Shown here piece after piece: positions 25,315 to 33,813 of a stretch of 34,922 nucleotides of DNA. The stretch spans positions 74,421 to 109,342 of the forward strand of contig MEQL01000057.1 of the NCBI GenBank assembly GCA_001770205.1, read 5' to 3'. Origin of the DNA: Bdellovibrionales bacterium RIFOXYD12_FULL_39_22 (GTDB taxonomy: Bacteria; Bdellovibrionota; Bacteriovoracia; Bacteriovoracales; Bacteriovoracaceae). The first letter of the stretch is position 1; each line of letters starts with the position of its first letter. The notes under the pieces were generated by a model. That model was not told the origin of the DNA, searched no databases, and saw only the letters and a list, made by a program, of their open reading frames with translations. Both the position numbers and the translations under genes were made by a program.

Positions 25315-27107
25315 GACGGTGTCTGTGCCTGTTTTAGTTTATAAAAGCTACCACCTTCTTTGGTGGAGAGATCTAAAAGACTGCCTTGTTCTACTACTCT
25401 CCCCTTATCGAAGACAAAAATGCGCTCACAATGCTTAAGCGTATCCAAACGATGGGCAATGATGATACAGGTACGATCCTTCATCAAAAGATTAACCGCC
25501 TCTTGAATAATCTTTTCATAACCAGGATCAATATTGGCCGTGGCCTCATCCAAAATTAAAATCTGCGGATCATTTAAAAGCACCCTTGTTAGTGCCACTA
25601 ACTGTTTCTCTCCTGTGCTTAAATTAACTCCATCTTCTAAAATAAGTGAATTGAGTGTTAGGCGATTTTTTTGCATCACTCCCCAAAGGCCTGTATGCTG
25701 ACAAGCTGCCAAAATTGCCTCGTCACTTCTGATCCCTCCTACCACCAAATTAGTACGCAATGAACCACGAAAGATAGTTACATCTTGCGAAACAAAACCA
25801 ATTTTACTGCGCAAAAAATTTCGATTAAACAAACGAATATCTACGCCATCAATCAAAATCTGCCCTTGCTGAAACTCATATAATCGCGTTAAAAGTGAAA
25901 CCGTAGAAGTTTTGCCACATCCCGTGGTTCCGACAAATCCAACCGTCTGTCCAGCGGCAATTTCCAAATCAATATTAGAAAGAACAGGAACTCCTTTTTC
26001 ATATTCCATAGAAAGAGCATTAATTTTTATCTCCCCTTTCATGGCAAAACTTGACAGAACGCCATCTGGCCCCAATGCCACCTCTTCCCGTTGAGCGGAT
26101 AAAAAAGAAGTTATCCTTTCAGCATTAGTGAAGGCCTGCAAAACCAAATGGAAATCGCGAGCAATATTCATAATTGGATTGATAAAATTTTCTGAATACT
26201 TCAAATAAGAGACAAAAACCCCCACAGTAATTGCTCCGGCCAGCACCGCTTTTCCTCCGAACCAGACCAACATAACTAGCGGCAAAGAACAAAAATAGAT
26301 AGTAAGTGGCCGAGTCCAAGCAAAAAGTAAGTTGGCATCTAGCGTTGAGTTAACGAAGGCCAATACCTTATGGTTGTACATTTTTGCCGACCACTCTTCC
26401 AATCCATGAGTGCGAATAACCTCCATTCCATTTATATATTCTGAAAGACGAGCATTGATAGCGCTGGAGTTTTTAGAATTTTTTCGCATGGCCATCTTGG
26501 TGCGATTTCTCATGATAAAAATAAACGAAACTGGAGGGATCATGGAAAGAATCAAAATTACACCCAATTTCCAATGGGTAACCAACATGGCCACGACCGC
26601 AATAAAAATACGAAGAACGGACATAATAAACATTCCCAAGCTAGAAGAAAAAAATTCTTCAATTCCTTCCACATCATGAGTAATACGAGTAACGATACGC
26701 CCTTGAGGTTGATGATCATAAAAAGACATTGGTAAAAGCTGAATATGATCAAAAAGTCGTTTGCGCACATTCAAAATAATCTGCTCCGCATTGGTGGCCA
26801 ACCTTCGACGGCCTACCCAGCTTAGGCCAATTCCCAATAAAGAAAAAACTAAAACTACACCTGCAAACTGCCAAGCGCGATGATAATTTTTAGCAATGAG
26901 TCCATGTTCTACTAAATCACCAATAGTGCGCGCGCTTATTATGGAGGATATGGCCCCCAGAAAAATAATTCCGATAGCAATGGCCAATCCCATTCGCTGC
27001 CCTAATGCAAAATCCCATAGCGAAATAAACGCCTTTATATCACTTAAGCGATTTTTTTGAATTTGCGATTCGTCCTGTTCATCAGCATGTATAAAATCAG
27101 AGGCCAT
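25278..27107 (-). CDS. ABC exporter half, canonical-Walker-B subunit
   Basis: A 609-residue half-transporter with an N-terminal six-helix membrane domain (helices from about residue 36) and a C-terminal ATPase. Walker A is G-T-T-G-C-G-K-T-S, the Q-loop F-V-S-Q-D, Walker B I-L-I-L-D-E with the catalytic Glu, and the H-loop I-A-H-R. The signature is L-S-T-G-E-K-Q rather than L-S-G-G-Q. With its partner encoded just upstream it should form a heterodimer with one active ATP site, built from this protein's Walker motifs and the partner's normal signature. This matches the TM287/288 and YheI/YheH class of multidrug or lipid-like exporters. The substrate is unknown. It begins 9 bases after the partner gene. 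Confidence 0.92.
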   Translation of the reverse strand: MASDFIHADEQDESQIQKNRLSDIKAFISLWDFALGQRMGLAIAIGIIFLGAISSIISARTIGDLVEHGLIAKNYHRAWQFAGVVLVFSLLGIGLSWVGRRRLATNAEQIILNVRKRLFDHIQLLPMSFYDHQPQGRIVTRITHDVEGIEEFFSSSLGMFIMSVLRIFIAVVAMLVTHWKLGVILILSMIPPVSFIFIMRNRTKMAMRKNSKNSSAINARLSEYINGMEVIRTHGLEEWSAKMYNHKVLAFVNSTLDANLLFAWTRPLTIYFCSLPLVMLVWFGGKAVLAGAITVGVFVSYLKYSENFINPIMNIARDFHLVLQAFTNAERITSFLSAQREEVALGPDGVLSSFAMKGEIKINALSMEYEKGVPVLSNIDLEIAAGQTVGFVGTTGCGKTSTVSLLTRLYEFQQGQILIDGVDIRLFNRNFLRSKIGFVSQDVTIFRGSLRTNLVVGGIRSDEAILAACQHTGLWGVMQKNRLTLNSLILEDGVNLSTGEKQLVALTRVLLNDPQILILDEATANIDPGYEKIIQEAVNLLMKDRTCIIIAHRLDTLKHCERIFVFDKGRVVEQGSLLDLSTKEGGSFYKLKQAQTPSQLVSPIRPVLV

Positions 27108-27116
27108 ATTTTTCTC

Positions 27117-28778
27117 TCATAACTCTAAAAACTTATTACATTTTTTCAAGGTTGATTTACGATGAGCAACCCAAACCAGCGTAGTATCCTTCAAATGTTT
27201 ATCTAAATTATCTAAAATGCGCGCCTCGGTTATCGTATCCACCGCACTCAAACAATCATCCAAAAACAAAAGCTGGGGATCGCGATAGAGCGCTCGGGCC
27301 AAAGTCAAACGCTGCTTTTGCCCACCCGACAAGTTAATTCCCCACTCTCCTAACATGGTATCGATGCCACTTGGAAAGGTGCGAACATCTCCATCTACTC
27401 CGGCCAGATTCAACGCCATCCAAAGCTTCTCTTCCGAATATGGCCTATCCAAGACGATGTTATTTTTAATTGAATCTGAAAATAAAAAAGGGCGTTGAGG
27501 AACAATACCAACAAACTCGGCCAGGGCGCTATGCGAGTAAGATTCAATCTTCTTACCTCCCAAATAAACCGCTCCCTGATAACTACGCTCATTTCCAGAA
27601 AGTACATTCAATAACGTACTTTTGCCTCGCCCAATTTCACCCCAAATTCCCAAGCGATCACCACGAGCTAAAGTCATCGAAAGATTTGAAAATATCTTCC
27701 GTTTAAAATCCACTATTTCGTAGGAGAGATTTTCAAAGCGCAATACCTCCTGGGTATTGGTATCCACGGCCATCTCTCCCGGGCCACGAAGATACTCTTC
27801 CTTGGGGGCCAGCGAAATGGCCTGCAACCTATCTAAGCTCGTAAGTCCTTTCCGAAAATCCGAGATAACAAATCCAAACTCCATTAGCGGATTTTGCAAC
27901 ATAAAAGTTAATCCCTGAATGGCCACAAAATCCCCCACGGTCATGGCACCCGATAATACTCGCGAAATACCAATGGAAAACAACACAATAAAAGAAATGA
28001 AACTGGCCCCGCCCATAATCGGATAAAAGCTAAGCGAGGTAAAAATCGCCCGCAACCTCTTCCGACGAAAAAAATCGGCCGCTTTTATCAGTCGGGCCGT
28101 CCAATAAGTCCCCGTTTGAGTAAGTCGCTGCATCCTAATCGTAGCTATTGATTGCGAGGCCAGATCATCAAACTTTGACAGCGTCTCCTGGGCACTACGA
28201 TACCTATCCATCTCAACATCAGATAATTTTTTTATAAAATAAGGGGCCAACATAAAGACTGCCAAAATCCATAGGGTCATTACACTATCAATAGCGAACA
28301 TAGTAGAAGAAACAATAACGACCAGGATGGGAACATCAATTAGGCCCACCAAAATAAAACCATAAACTGATTTGGCCATAGAAACGTCACTCGTAGAGGC
28401 ATTCATCAACACCCCTCTAGAATACTCTTCCGCTAGCTGTTTTTTGGAAAAATAACGAGCATTCCGCCATATGTTATTGATCAACTCGCCGGCCGCCAAA
28501 TGAGTTTGACGTGCCAAGGTTATGCGCCAACCAAAGCGAAAGAAAACCATCATAATTTGCGAAAAAATTAAAAGCCCCACTAACTCATAAAAGCTTTTGT
28601 CTGCCTTTCCACCTTGTGCTTTGGCAAAACTATCAATAATCCACCCCATACTACGAGTAGCGACAACATCAAAAAAATCTGCTCCCACCAAGGCCAACGC
28701 TCCGAGGAGATAGACCATATAATGTTCTCGCATATAGGCGAGCAATAATTTTATAGGGCGAACAGATTTTGCCGTCAT
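27117..28778 (-). CDS. ABC exporter half, degenerate-Walker-B subunit
   Basis: A 553-residue partner with six membrane helices and an ATPase domain. Walker A is G-E-I-G-R-G-K-S-T, the Q-loop I-V-P-Q-R, the signature L-S-G-G-Q-K-Q and Walker B L-L-F-L-D-D, in which Asp replaces the catalytic Glu. The H-loop is V-A-H-R. The degenerate site of the heterodimer therefore combines this protein's Walker A/B with the L-S-T-G-E-K signature of the next gene, exactly the asymmetry of heterodimeric exporters. It is the first gene of the pair. The protein stops soon after the H-loop and is slightly short. Upstream is a 263-base divergent region with a strong dyad. Confidence 0.92.
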   Translation of the reverse strand: MTAKSVRPIKLLLAYMREHYMVYLLGALALVGADFFDVVATRSMGWIIDSFAKAQGGKADKSFYELVGLLIFSQIMMVFFRFGWRITLARQTHLAAGELINNIWRNARYFSKKQLAEEYSRGVLMNASTSDVSMAKSVYGFILVGLIDVPILVVIVSSTMFAIDSVMTLWILAVFMLAPYFIKKLSDVEMDRYRSAQETLSKFDDLASQSIATIRMQRLTQTGTYWTARLIKAADFFRRKRLRAIFTSLSFYPIMGGASFISFIVLFSIGISRVLSGAMTVGDFVAIQGLTFMLQNPLMEFGFVISDFRKGLTSLDRLQAISLAPKEEYLRGPGEMAVDTNTQEVLRFENLSYEIVDFKRKIFSNLSMTLARGDRLGIWGEIGRGKSTLLNVLSGNERSYQGAVYLGGKKIESYSHSALAEFVGIVPQRPFLFSDSIKNNIVLDRPYSEEKLWMALNLAGVDGDVRTFPSGIDTMLGEWGINLSGGQKQRLTLARALYRDPQLLFLDDCLSAVDTITEARILDNLDKHLKDTTLVWVAHRKSTLKKCNKFLEL

Positions 28779-28926
28779 AACATCTTCTCAATTATTATTT
28801 TTGCATTATTAAACTCAAAAAAGGTGGATATGACAAGAAGTTGGTTTTAATCCCTTTAGATTATAAAGCTATTCCATTGTAAATAACAATCGCCGGCCTC
28901 CCTGGAACTTGATAGGCATAAAAAAA

Positions 28927-28952
28927 ATACATTTTTGCACGTAAAAATGTAT
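28927..28952. promoter_or_regulatory. Perfect 10-base inverted repeat in a divergent promoter region
   Basis: ATACATTTTT and AAAAATGTAT flank a 6-base GCACGT centre. The dyad sits between the divergent ABC exporter and radical SAM genes, 149 bases from one start and 90 from the other. On the minus strand a T-run follows the stem, but no gene on that strand would need a terminator here, so an operator is more likely. The regulator is unknown. Confidence 0.45.
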
Positions 28953-29041
28953 AACTTCTCATCAAAGAGTAGTAATAGAATCAACTATACTCCACAAAAA
29001 AAATAGTCTTTGTATGATTTTATAATTGTATAATTAATTCT

Positions 29042-30331
29042 ATGAATAGCAAAAAACTCAAAAAAAACGAGACGGCCTACATAGAAAAATTTGCGACGAT
29101 GGCAGCGCAAACTCTATTTTTTAAATTAGAAAAAGAGCAACAAGCGGCAATCCGCGGACACGCCTACCACTACCGCTTAACTTTTCAGGAACTCAAAGGC
29201 CTCTGCGAAATGGTCTGTGATTTTTCTGCCTGGGATGAATCGCTTCCAATGCTCCCTACTAGTGACAATATTACGCAAGCAAAAGATGAGTTTATTGCCC
29301 AGATAAAACAGCGCTGGCTTCAATTAAAAAACAGACCGATAGATTATAGCAACTCCTCTCCTTTGGCGCCCATCCCTACAAACAAAGTAATTCTGACCGA
29401 ACAAGAGTTTTCGCGCACAATTATGGGCCGCTGTCCAGTGGCCTCTTTAAAAACTTCCTGCTGCAATTTACTAACCCTAGATGCCGTTGAGCGCTGTGCC
29501 TTTGGCTGCAGCTATTGCTCCATTCAATCCTTCTACAATGATAAAAATGAAATTATTTTTGATCGTGATTTTAAAAACAAGCTGGCCGCCCTGGAACTTG
29601 ATCCACACACAATCTACCACATCGGAACTGGCCAATCCTCAGACTCTCTCCTTTGGGGAAATCGAGGCGGTATCCTGGAGGCATTAATTGAGTTCGCCCA
29701 CCAGCACCCAAATGTGATTTTGGAATTCAAAAGTAAATCCTCCAACATCGACTTTCTACTAAAATCCAATTATCCCCCCAATATCATCTGCACCTGGAGT
29801 CTTAATCCTCAAATCATCATCGATAATGAAGAGCACCTTACTGCCCCTCTCAAGGAGCGCCTGACCGCCGCGCATGCTATTTCTTCTCGCAACCGCTTAG
29901 TCGGCTTCCACTTTCATCCAATTATCTACTATCGAGGATGGGAAGAAGATTATTCGCAACTCGCCGAACAAATAAAGCACCGCTTCGATCCTCGCCTGAT
30001 CGCGATGATCTCGCTGGGAACGCTCACCTATATAAGGCCAGTCATTCAAAAAATAAGGGCAAACAGAGTAAAAACCAAACTGCTGCAAATACCACTGGAA
30101 GAGTGTGCGGGGAAGTTTTCCTACCCTGATGAAACTAAGATAAAAATCATGCGCCATCTTTATTCTCAATTTTCAGAGTGGCATCAGCAAATTTTTTTCT
30201 ACCTTTGCATGGAAAACAAAAACGTATGGGAAAAAATTTTTCACTACAGCTACGAGAACAACGAGATCTTTGAAACAGCAATGAAGAAAAACTATCAAAA
30301 AAAAATAACTGAAATAGAGTCAGTTTTTTGA
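29042..30331 (+). CDS. Spore-photoproduct-lyase-like radical SAM protein
   Basis: The 429-residue protein has the radical SAM cluster motif C-A-F-G-C-S-Y-C (Cys152, 156, 159). It then shows the SplB-family pattern T-G-Q-S-S-D-S-L, L-E-F-K-S-K-S-x-N, W-S-L-N-P-Q and R-L-x-A-A-H, and G-F-H-F-H-P. SplB repairs the spore photoproduct in DNA using a hydrogen-donating Cys just before T-S-D. Here the matching position reads Q-S-S-D, so the Cys is missing, and nothing else in the window suggests a spore former. It is therefore a family member of unknown substrate rather than a proven photoproduct lyase. The N-terminal 120 residues are helical and extra. No ribosome site precedes the ATG, while TATAAT sequences lie at 29021 and 29029, so a leaderless message is possible. 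Confidence 0.82.
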   Translation: MNSKKLKKNETAYIEKFATMAAQTLFFKLEKEQQAAIRGHAYHYRLTFQELKGLCEMVCDFSAWDESLPMLPTSDNITQAKDEFIAQIKQRWLQLKNRPIDYSNSSPLAPIPTNKVILTEQEFSRTIMGRCPVASLKTSCCNLLTLDAVERCAFGCSYCSIQSFYNDKNEIIFDRDFKNKLAALELDPHTIYHIGTGQSSDSLLWGNRGGILEALIEFAHQHPNVILEFKSKSSNIDFLLKSNYPPNIICTWSLNPQIIIDNEEHLTAPLKERLTAAHAISSRNRLVGFHFHPIIYYRGWEEDYSQLAEQIKHRFDPRLIAMISLGTLTYIRPVIQKIRANRVKTKLLQIPLEECAGKFSYPDETKIKIMRHLYSQFSEWHQQIFFYLCMENKNVWEKIFHYSYENNEIFETAMKKNYQKKITEIESVF

Positions 30332-30508
30332 CATCGAAGAGACGGGCCAATCGAAAAAAAGCTTGTGCTTCCCAAAATGGTGTATCATAATTCTTCTGTT
30401 AACAATTATTGTATTAGTGCTGGGTTTAAATTGGACTAGGCAATATTGGATTAATATTAACGTTGCGTTCACACATGAATCGAGCAACCAAAAACAAGGA
30501 GAAGTTGA

Positions 30509-31513
30509 ATGAAGAAAATTACATTATTAACATTGGGATTGGCGATGCTAGCTGGTGCTGCATTTGCAGGCGTTGGAGTTGAGACTAAGTTTCAGTACAA
30601 CACTGAATCAACAGTTCAAGACGACGTTACATCCGGCCAGGCTGCTTATGGAAAAATGGAGCGCTTAAGACTAAAGCTCGATGGTGAGACTAAGGATGCT
30701 GTTAAGTACGACATTAGATACAAAACTTCCAATATTAACTCTCAGTATCTACTAGAACTAGATCGTATGATTTTGACAAAAAAGATTATGGGAATGCTAG
30801 ATGTTAAGATTGGATATTTCGAGCCAGCATTTGCTGAATTTGAAAACGACGATTACTACAAGTCAGCGGTTGGTTATGAGGCTTCCAAAACAGCTCCTGG
30901 ACTCGGTTTTGGTTATGCCGTGGCGGAGGGAATGCTTTTTAGAGTTGACATTATGGATCAAAGTCCATCTGCGAACACTGCTGGAACACGTGGAGCTTTC
31001 TCTTATAACATCGCATTTGATGGTGAATTCGCCAAAATGTTCACATTGATGGCATCTTACAATACCACAAACAACGCTGGTGACGCTGATCAAACCAACA
31101 TGTTAGTTGGTGTTGGTGTTAAGTTTGGTGATCATAAATTAACTGCTGGTTATGCCGCCAAAACGTTGGCCGAACAAGCTGACCGTGACGATGATATCGC
31201 AACAACAGATCCAGTAGATCGCAAGCAAACCTCAATTGTTGCTCAGCTGGATTTGAGTTTTGGAAAGCTCAAGCCTTCCATTAAATTCAATATGGATTCA
31301 GATGCAGATGGATCTGATGACAGATTTTCTGGCCTAGAGTATGACATTGCGATGAAATTTTATCCAAAAGAAGATTGCAAATTCAACTACTATGCTGCTT
31401 ACGTAAGTGAAACTCTTACTGACGAATACGCAGTAGATGGTGCTGAGAAAGATAAGGATTCAGCGAAAACTACTATGATTGTAGGTGTTCAATACGATTT
31501 TTCATTTCTTTAG
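30509..31513 (+). CDS. Probable major outer-membrane porin
   Basis: A signal peptide (residues 1-20, ending A-F-A) is followed by a 314-residue mature protein made of alternating beta strands. It has acidic, Ca-like loops (D-S-D-A-D-G-S-D-D) and ends in the barrel signature V-Q-Y-D-F-S-F-L. No family domain is named with certainty. Codon use (many GCT, GGT, GTT, GAC, AAG) differs from the neighbours and looks optimised for high expression; GGCC sites drop to about 3 in 1 kb. AAGGAG lies 7 bases before the ATG, and a very strong terminator follows. Weak promoter-like boxes (TTGGAC at 30431, TAATAT at 30452, spacing 15) lie upstream. It is likely an abundant envelope protein forming a single-gene unit. 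Confidence 0.75.
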   Translation: MKKITLLTLGLAMLAGAAFAGVGVETKFQYNTESTVQDDVTSGQAAYGKMERLRLKLDGETKDAVKYDIRYKTSNINSQYLLELDRMILTKKIMGMLDVKIGYFEPAFAEFENDDYYKSAVGYEASKTAPGLGFGYAVAEGMLFRVDIMDQSPSANTAGTRGAFSYNIAFDGEFAKMFTLMASYNTTNNAGDADQTNMLVGVGVKFGDHKLTAGYAAKTLAEQADRDDDIATTDPVDRKQTSIVAQLDLSFGKLKPSIKFNMDSDADGSDDRFSGLEYDIAMKFYPKEDCKFNYYAAYVSETLTDEYAVDGAEKDKDSAKTTMIVGVQYDFSFL

Positions 31514-31553
31514 GCCATAGCAAAGAATTAGAAGAAGTATAAGTTGATTCATG

Positions 31554-31586
31554 AAAGGGGGAAGCGAAAGCTTCCCTCTTTTTTTT
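31554..31586 (+). terminator. Strong intrinsic terminator of the porin gene
   Basis: GGGGGAAGC and GCTTCCCTC pair around a GAAA tetraloop (31566-31569), with further A-T pairs at the base and eight T residues (31579-31586). Stem and T-run are fully canonical, about 40 bases after the porin stop. Confidence 0.93.
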
Positions 31587-31633
31587 AGTAGAATGGAAAT
31601 GGCATGCTCAATAACGTAAGGTCTGGGCAAGGG

Positions 31634-31666
31634 AAAAAGGTACGTGATACTCTTTCTGCGACGTAC
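31634..31666 (-). terminator. Probable terminator of the LysR gene
   Basis: On the minus strand GTACGT and ACGTAC form a 6-base stem with a 15-base loop, followed after one C by TTTTT (31638-31634). It lies just past the LysR stop. The long loop makes it weaker than the porin terminator facing it. Confidence 0.45.
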
Positions 31667-31675
31667 ATCCCTACC

Positions 31676-32512
31676 CTACGATCGCTTTAAATTATTAAAT
31701 GTTTCAAAAAATTCAATGGCCTTTTTATTTTTTTGATTTTTATGAATTAATAGATAAATGCGATTTTCACCCCAAAAATGGCCAACCTCCAAATCGCGAG
31801 AAAATGGCATAAGCTGCTCTGACAAAATACTAGCTGCCGGCATTTTACACAGCCAATGTTCAATTGATTCAAGATTCGGCAATGTGGCCTTTAGACTCGG
31901 ACGATATTGAGATTTAAGCTTCGTCGGGCCTCTCTGAAAAAGAGATAGATGTTCGTTAAAATCAATCCAATTAATTTGTTTCGAATGTTTTTTATCTACC
32001 CTGGCCAAATGTGTGTGGTATTTTTTGTTAAAAGCTAAATAGAGTTTTTCTGTAAAAGCAAGCTGATGTCTATAATTTACCTTGTCTAGAAGCTTAGAAA
32101 CCAACCCTAGATGTACCTGATTTTTTGCAAGTGAATCATATGTATGCTCACTATCTGTAGTTTGAAATTGATAAAAACAATCTTGATTAAAACGTTCTAT
32201 CCAATCAATCAAATGCGTTTTCATTAGAATTACCGGCCCAGAAATACGCAGCGGCGTTACCTGTTGCTCCTCTCGAAATGAGCTTTCCAAATGGTTTAGT
32301 GGCTCTTGAATTTTCGCATATAGCTTTTCGCCTTCTGGCGTTAGATAGATTTGATTGGCAATTTTTTGTACTAATTTATCACCGATAGATTCCTGCAAAA
32401 TCTTTATCTGCTGACTAATTGCTGATTGGGTTACATAAAGACGGGCGGCCGTTTGCGAAAATGAGCGTGTCTCTGCCAAGATTTTAAAGGTTTGCAATTT
32501 ATTCAAATCCAT
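31676..32512 (-). CDS. LysR-family transcriptional regulator
   Basis: A 278-residue regulator. Residues 1-60 are a typical LysR winged helix-turn-helix: L-N-K-L-Q-T-F at the start, F-S-Q-T-A-A-R-L-Y-V-T-Q-S-A-I-S-Q-Q-I (about 18-36) as the recognition region, then L-T-P-E-G-E-K-L. The effector-binding part is a little short (the family is usually about 290-310) and poorly conserved, so no ligand can be guessed. It diverges from the exported EEP hydrolase gene over about 100 very AT-rich bases, and LysR proteins often control the divergent gene. No strong ribosome site precedes the ATG. Confidence 0.9.
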   Translation of the reverse strand: MDLNKLQTFKILAETRSFSQTAARLYVTQSAISQQIKILQESIGDKLVQKIANQIYLTPEGEKLYAKIQEPLNHLESSFREEQQVTPLRISGPVILMKTHLIDWIERFNQDCFYQFQTTDSEHTYDSLAKNQVHLGLVSKLLDKVNYRHQLAFTEKLYLAFNKKYHTHLARVDKKHSKQINWIDFNEHLSLFQRGPTKLKSQYRPSLKATLPNLESIEHWLCKMPAASILSEQLMPFSRDLEVGHFWGENRIYLLIHKNQKNKKAIEFFETFNNLKRS

Positions 32513-32538
32513 CCACTATTTTATATCATTAGTTTTTC

Positions 32539-32560
32539 TTAAAAAATATATTTTTTTTAA
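32539..32560. promoter_or_regulatory. AT-rich near-palindrome between lysR and the divergent hydrolase gene
   Basis: TTAAAAAATATA and the following TTTTTTTTAA form a near-perfect AT-only dyad. An outer ATTAG...CTAAT pair flanks it. It is centred between the two divergent genes, where a LysR operator would be expected, but AT-rich DNA gives such dyads easily. Confidence 0.28.
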
Positions 32561-32613
32561 AATTTGCTAATTTGTTCACTATGGATGATCTTATTTCCCA
32601 TGGAGGGTTTTTG

Positions 32614-33492
32614 ATGAAAAAAATATCTGTTTTATTTTGCGCAACCGTTTTTAACTACATACTTGCTATGGACACCTTTAGTGTTGTCTCGATGAACCTA
32701 GAGTGGTTTGGCCTCGGCGGGGTCTCTTCTGGAAGGACCGGAGATGAATATCGAATTCCATGGATGAAGGAATTCGTTAATAATTATTTTGCCAATGCCG
32801 ATATTATTGCACTACAAGAAGTCGTTGATCTTTCCTTAATTCCTCAATTGGTTGGCGCCCAATATAATTGTATCAGCTATCATCACTCCCATTCAAAGCA
32901 CCAGCACGTGGTCCTTTGCCTAAAATCGGAATTCACTATCTCTATGATTGACGGAGAGTCTGACTTTATTTTTGAAGACATACAAGAACATATAACAAAA
33001 CCTCTTTCTGTAAGCGAGTCTAACTTAAGGCCAGGAATTTTTCTTAAAGCATCACACCCTCAATTAGGCGAGATTCAGATTATGGCCGTCCATCTAAAGG
33101 CCTATGCTGATGGCGTCAATCAACGAATGAGACAAATAGGCCAGATCAAAAACGTTACCAAAAATGGACGTTGGCTAATTGTTGGTGATTTTAATTTACA
33201 AAGATCAGACTCTTACAATGAAATAACCATGGCAGAAGAAATATTGAATACAATGAATCGACTACAGGGCAATTATCAATTCACCTATCGAAGTGGCCAA
33301 TATCGATCTGAATTTGATCACATGTTTGTTTCTGGGCAGTTCTTGGCCGGATACCATATAGAATCGATTGGCCCCTGCAATCAACCTCAAAATATGGAAA
33401 AAATTACTGGAGAGCGCTTTGAAGATATTCGCTTCTACAATCGGTTTGTTTCTGACCATTGTCTCATTAAAGCGTCTATTCAGCTTTTTTAG
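32614..33492 (+). CDS. Exported endonuclease/exonuclease/phosphatase (DNase I-like) family protein
   Basis: The protein has a signal peptide (about residues 3-18) and a full EEP fold. Motifs are S-M-N-L-E-W-F with the first Asn (Asn28), A-L-Q-E-V with the metal-binding Glu (about 69), A-V-H-L-K with the His, V-G-D-F-N with the Asp-Asn pair, F-D-H-M-F and the C-terminal S-D-H catalytic pair. The metal-dependent phosphodiesterase target could be DNA, RNA or a phospholipid head group; a secreted nuclease is the simplest reading. The start at 32614 is set by GGAGGG 6-7 bases upstream and by the signal peptide; an upstream TTG frame from 32572 is not credible. LysR is divergent. Confidence 0.85.
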   Translation: MKKISVLFCATVFNYILAMDTFSVVSMNLEWFGLGGVSSGRTGDEYRIPWMKEFVNNYFANADIIALQEVVDLSLIPQLVGAQYNCISYHHSHSKHQHVVLCLKSEFTISMIDGESDFIFEDIQEHITKPLSVSESNLRPGIFLKASHPQLGEIQIMAVHLKAYADGVNQRMRQIGQIKNVTKNGRWLIVGDFNLQRSDSYNEITMAEEILNTMNRLQGNYQFTYRSGQYRSEFDHMFVSGQFLAGYHIESIGPCNQPQNMEKITGERFEDIRFYNRFVSDHCLIKASIQLF

Positions 33493-33592
33493 TTGAAAGC
33501 GCCAACTAGCTTTGACAAAGAATAAAAATAAAATCTAAAATCGTACATTCCATTATTGATGAATTAAATTAATTTCTGTGTCGGAGTGATAA

Positions 33593-33759
33593 ATGAAAAA
33601 ATATTTTGTAATTATCGCACTTGCGCTAGTACCTATAATTTTGAACGCCAAGGGACTTTTTGTCCCAGAAAAGGTAATGGCCCTTCCTAATAGATGGGGG
33701 CGGGTATGCTTGTTTATAGCATAAATGAGAGCCCCCCAAAAAAAAACAGTGCTCGTTAA
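33593..33759 (+). pseudogene. Frameshifted or truncated small exported protein
   Basis: With GGAG 7 bases upstream, ATG 33593 opens a signal-peptide frame (M-K-K-Y-F-V-I-I-A-L-A-L) that stops at 33724 after 43 codons. One extra G in the run at 33696-33700 would rejoin a frame reading W-G-A-G-M-L-V-Y-S-I and ending at 33759. It looks like the decayed or phase-shifted start of a longer exported protein. The rest of the 320-base stretch between the EEP gene and the next fragment shows no other gene. Confidence 0.4.
33696..33736. repeat. Nested inverted repeat with G5, C6 and A9 runs
   Basis: An outer GGGGGC/GCCCCC pair encloses an inner TATGCT/AGCATA pair with a 7-base loop. C6 is followed directly by nine A. 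It lies over the frameshift in the small exported-protein remnant. It is not a terminator on the plus strand (A-run, not T-run). A mobile-element end or a slippage-prone hairpin is possible. Confidence 0.5.
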
Positions 33760-33813
33760 TTGCTAAATTTTATGATTGCTTGATGTCTGCGAATAGATTG
33801 TAGTGCCATTCAC

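Noticed and set aside
33696..33736. Intrinsic terminator
   Set aside because: The hairpin is followed by A9 on the plus strand and is preceded, not followed, by T9 on the minus strand, so it fits neither direction.
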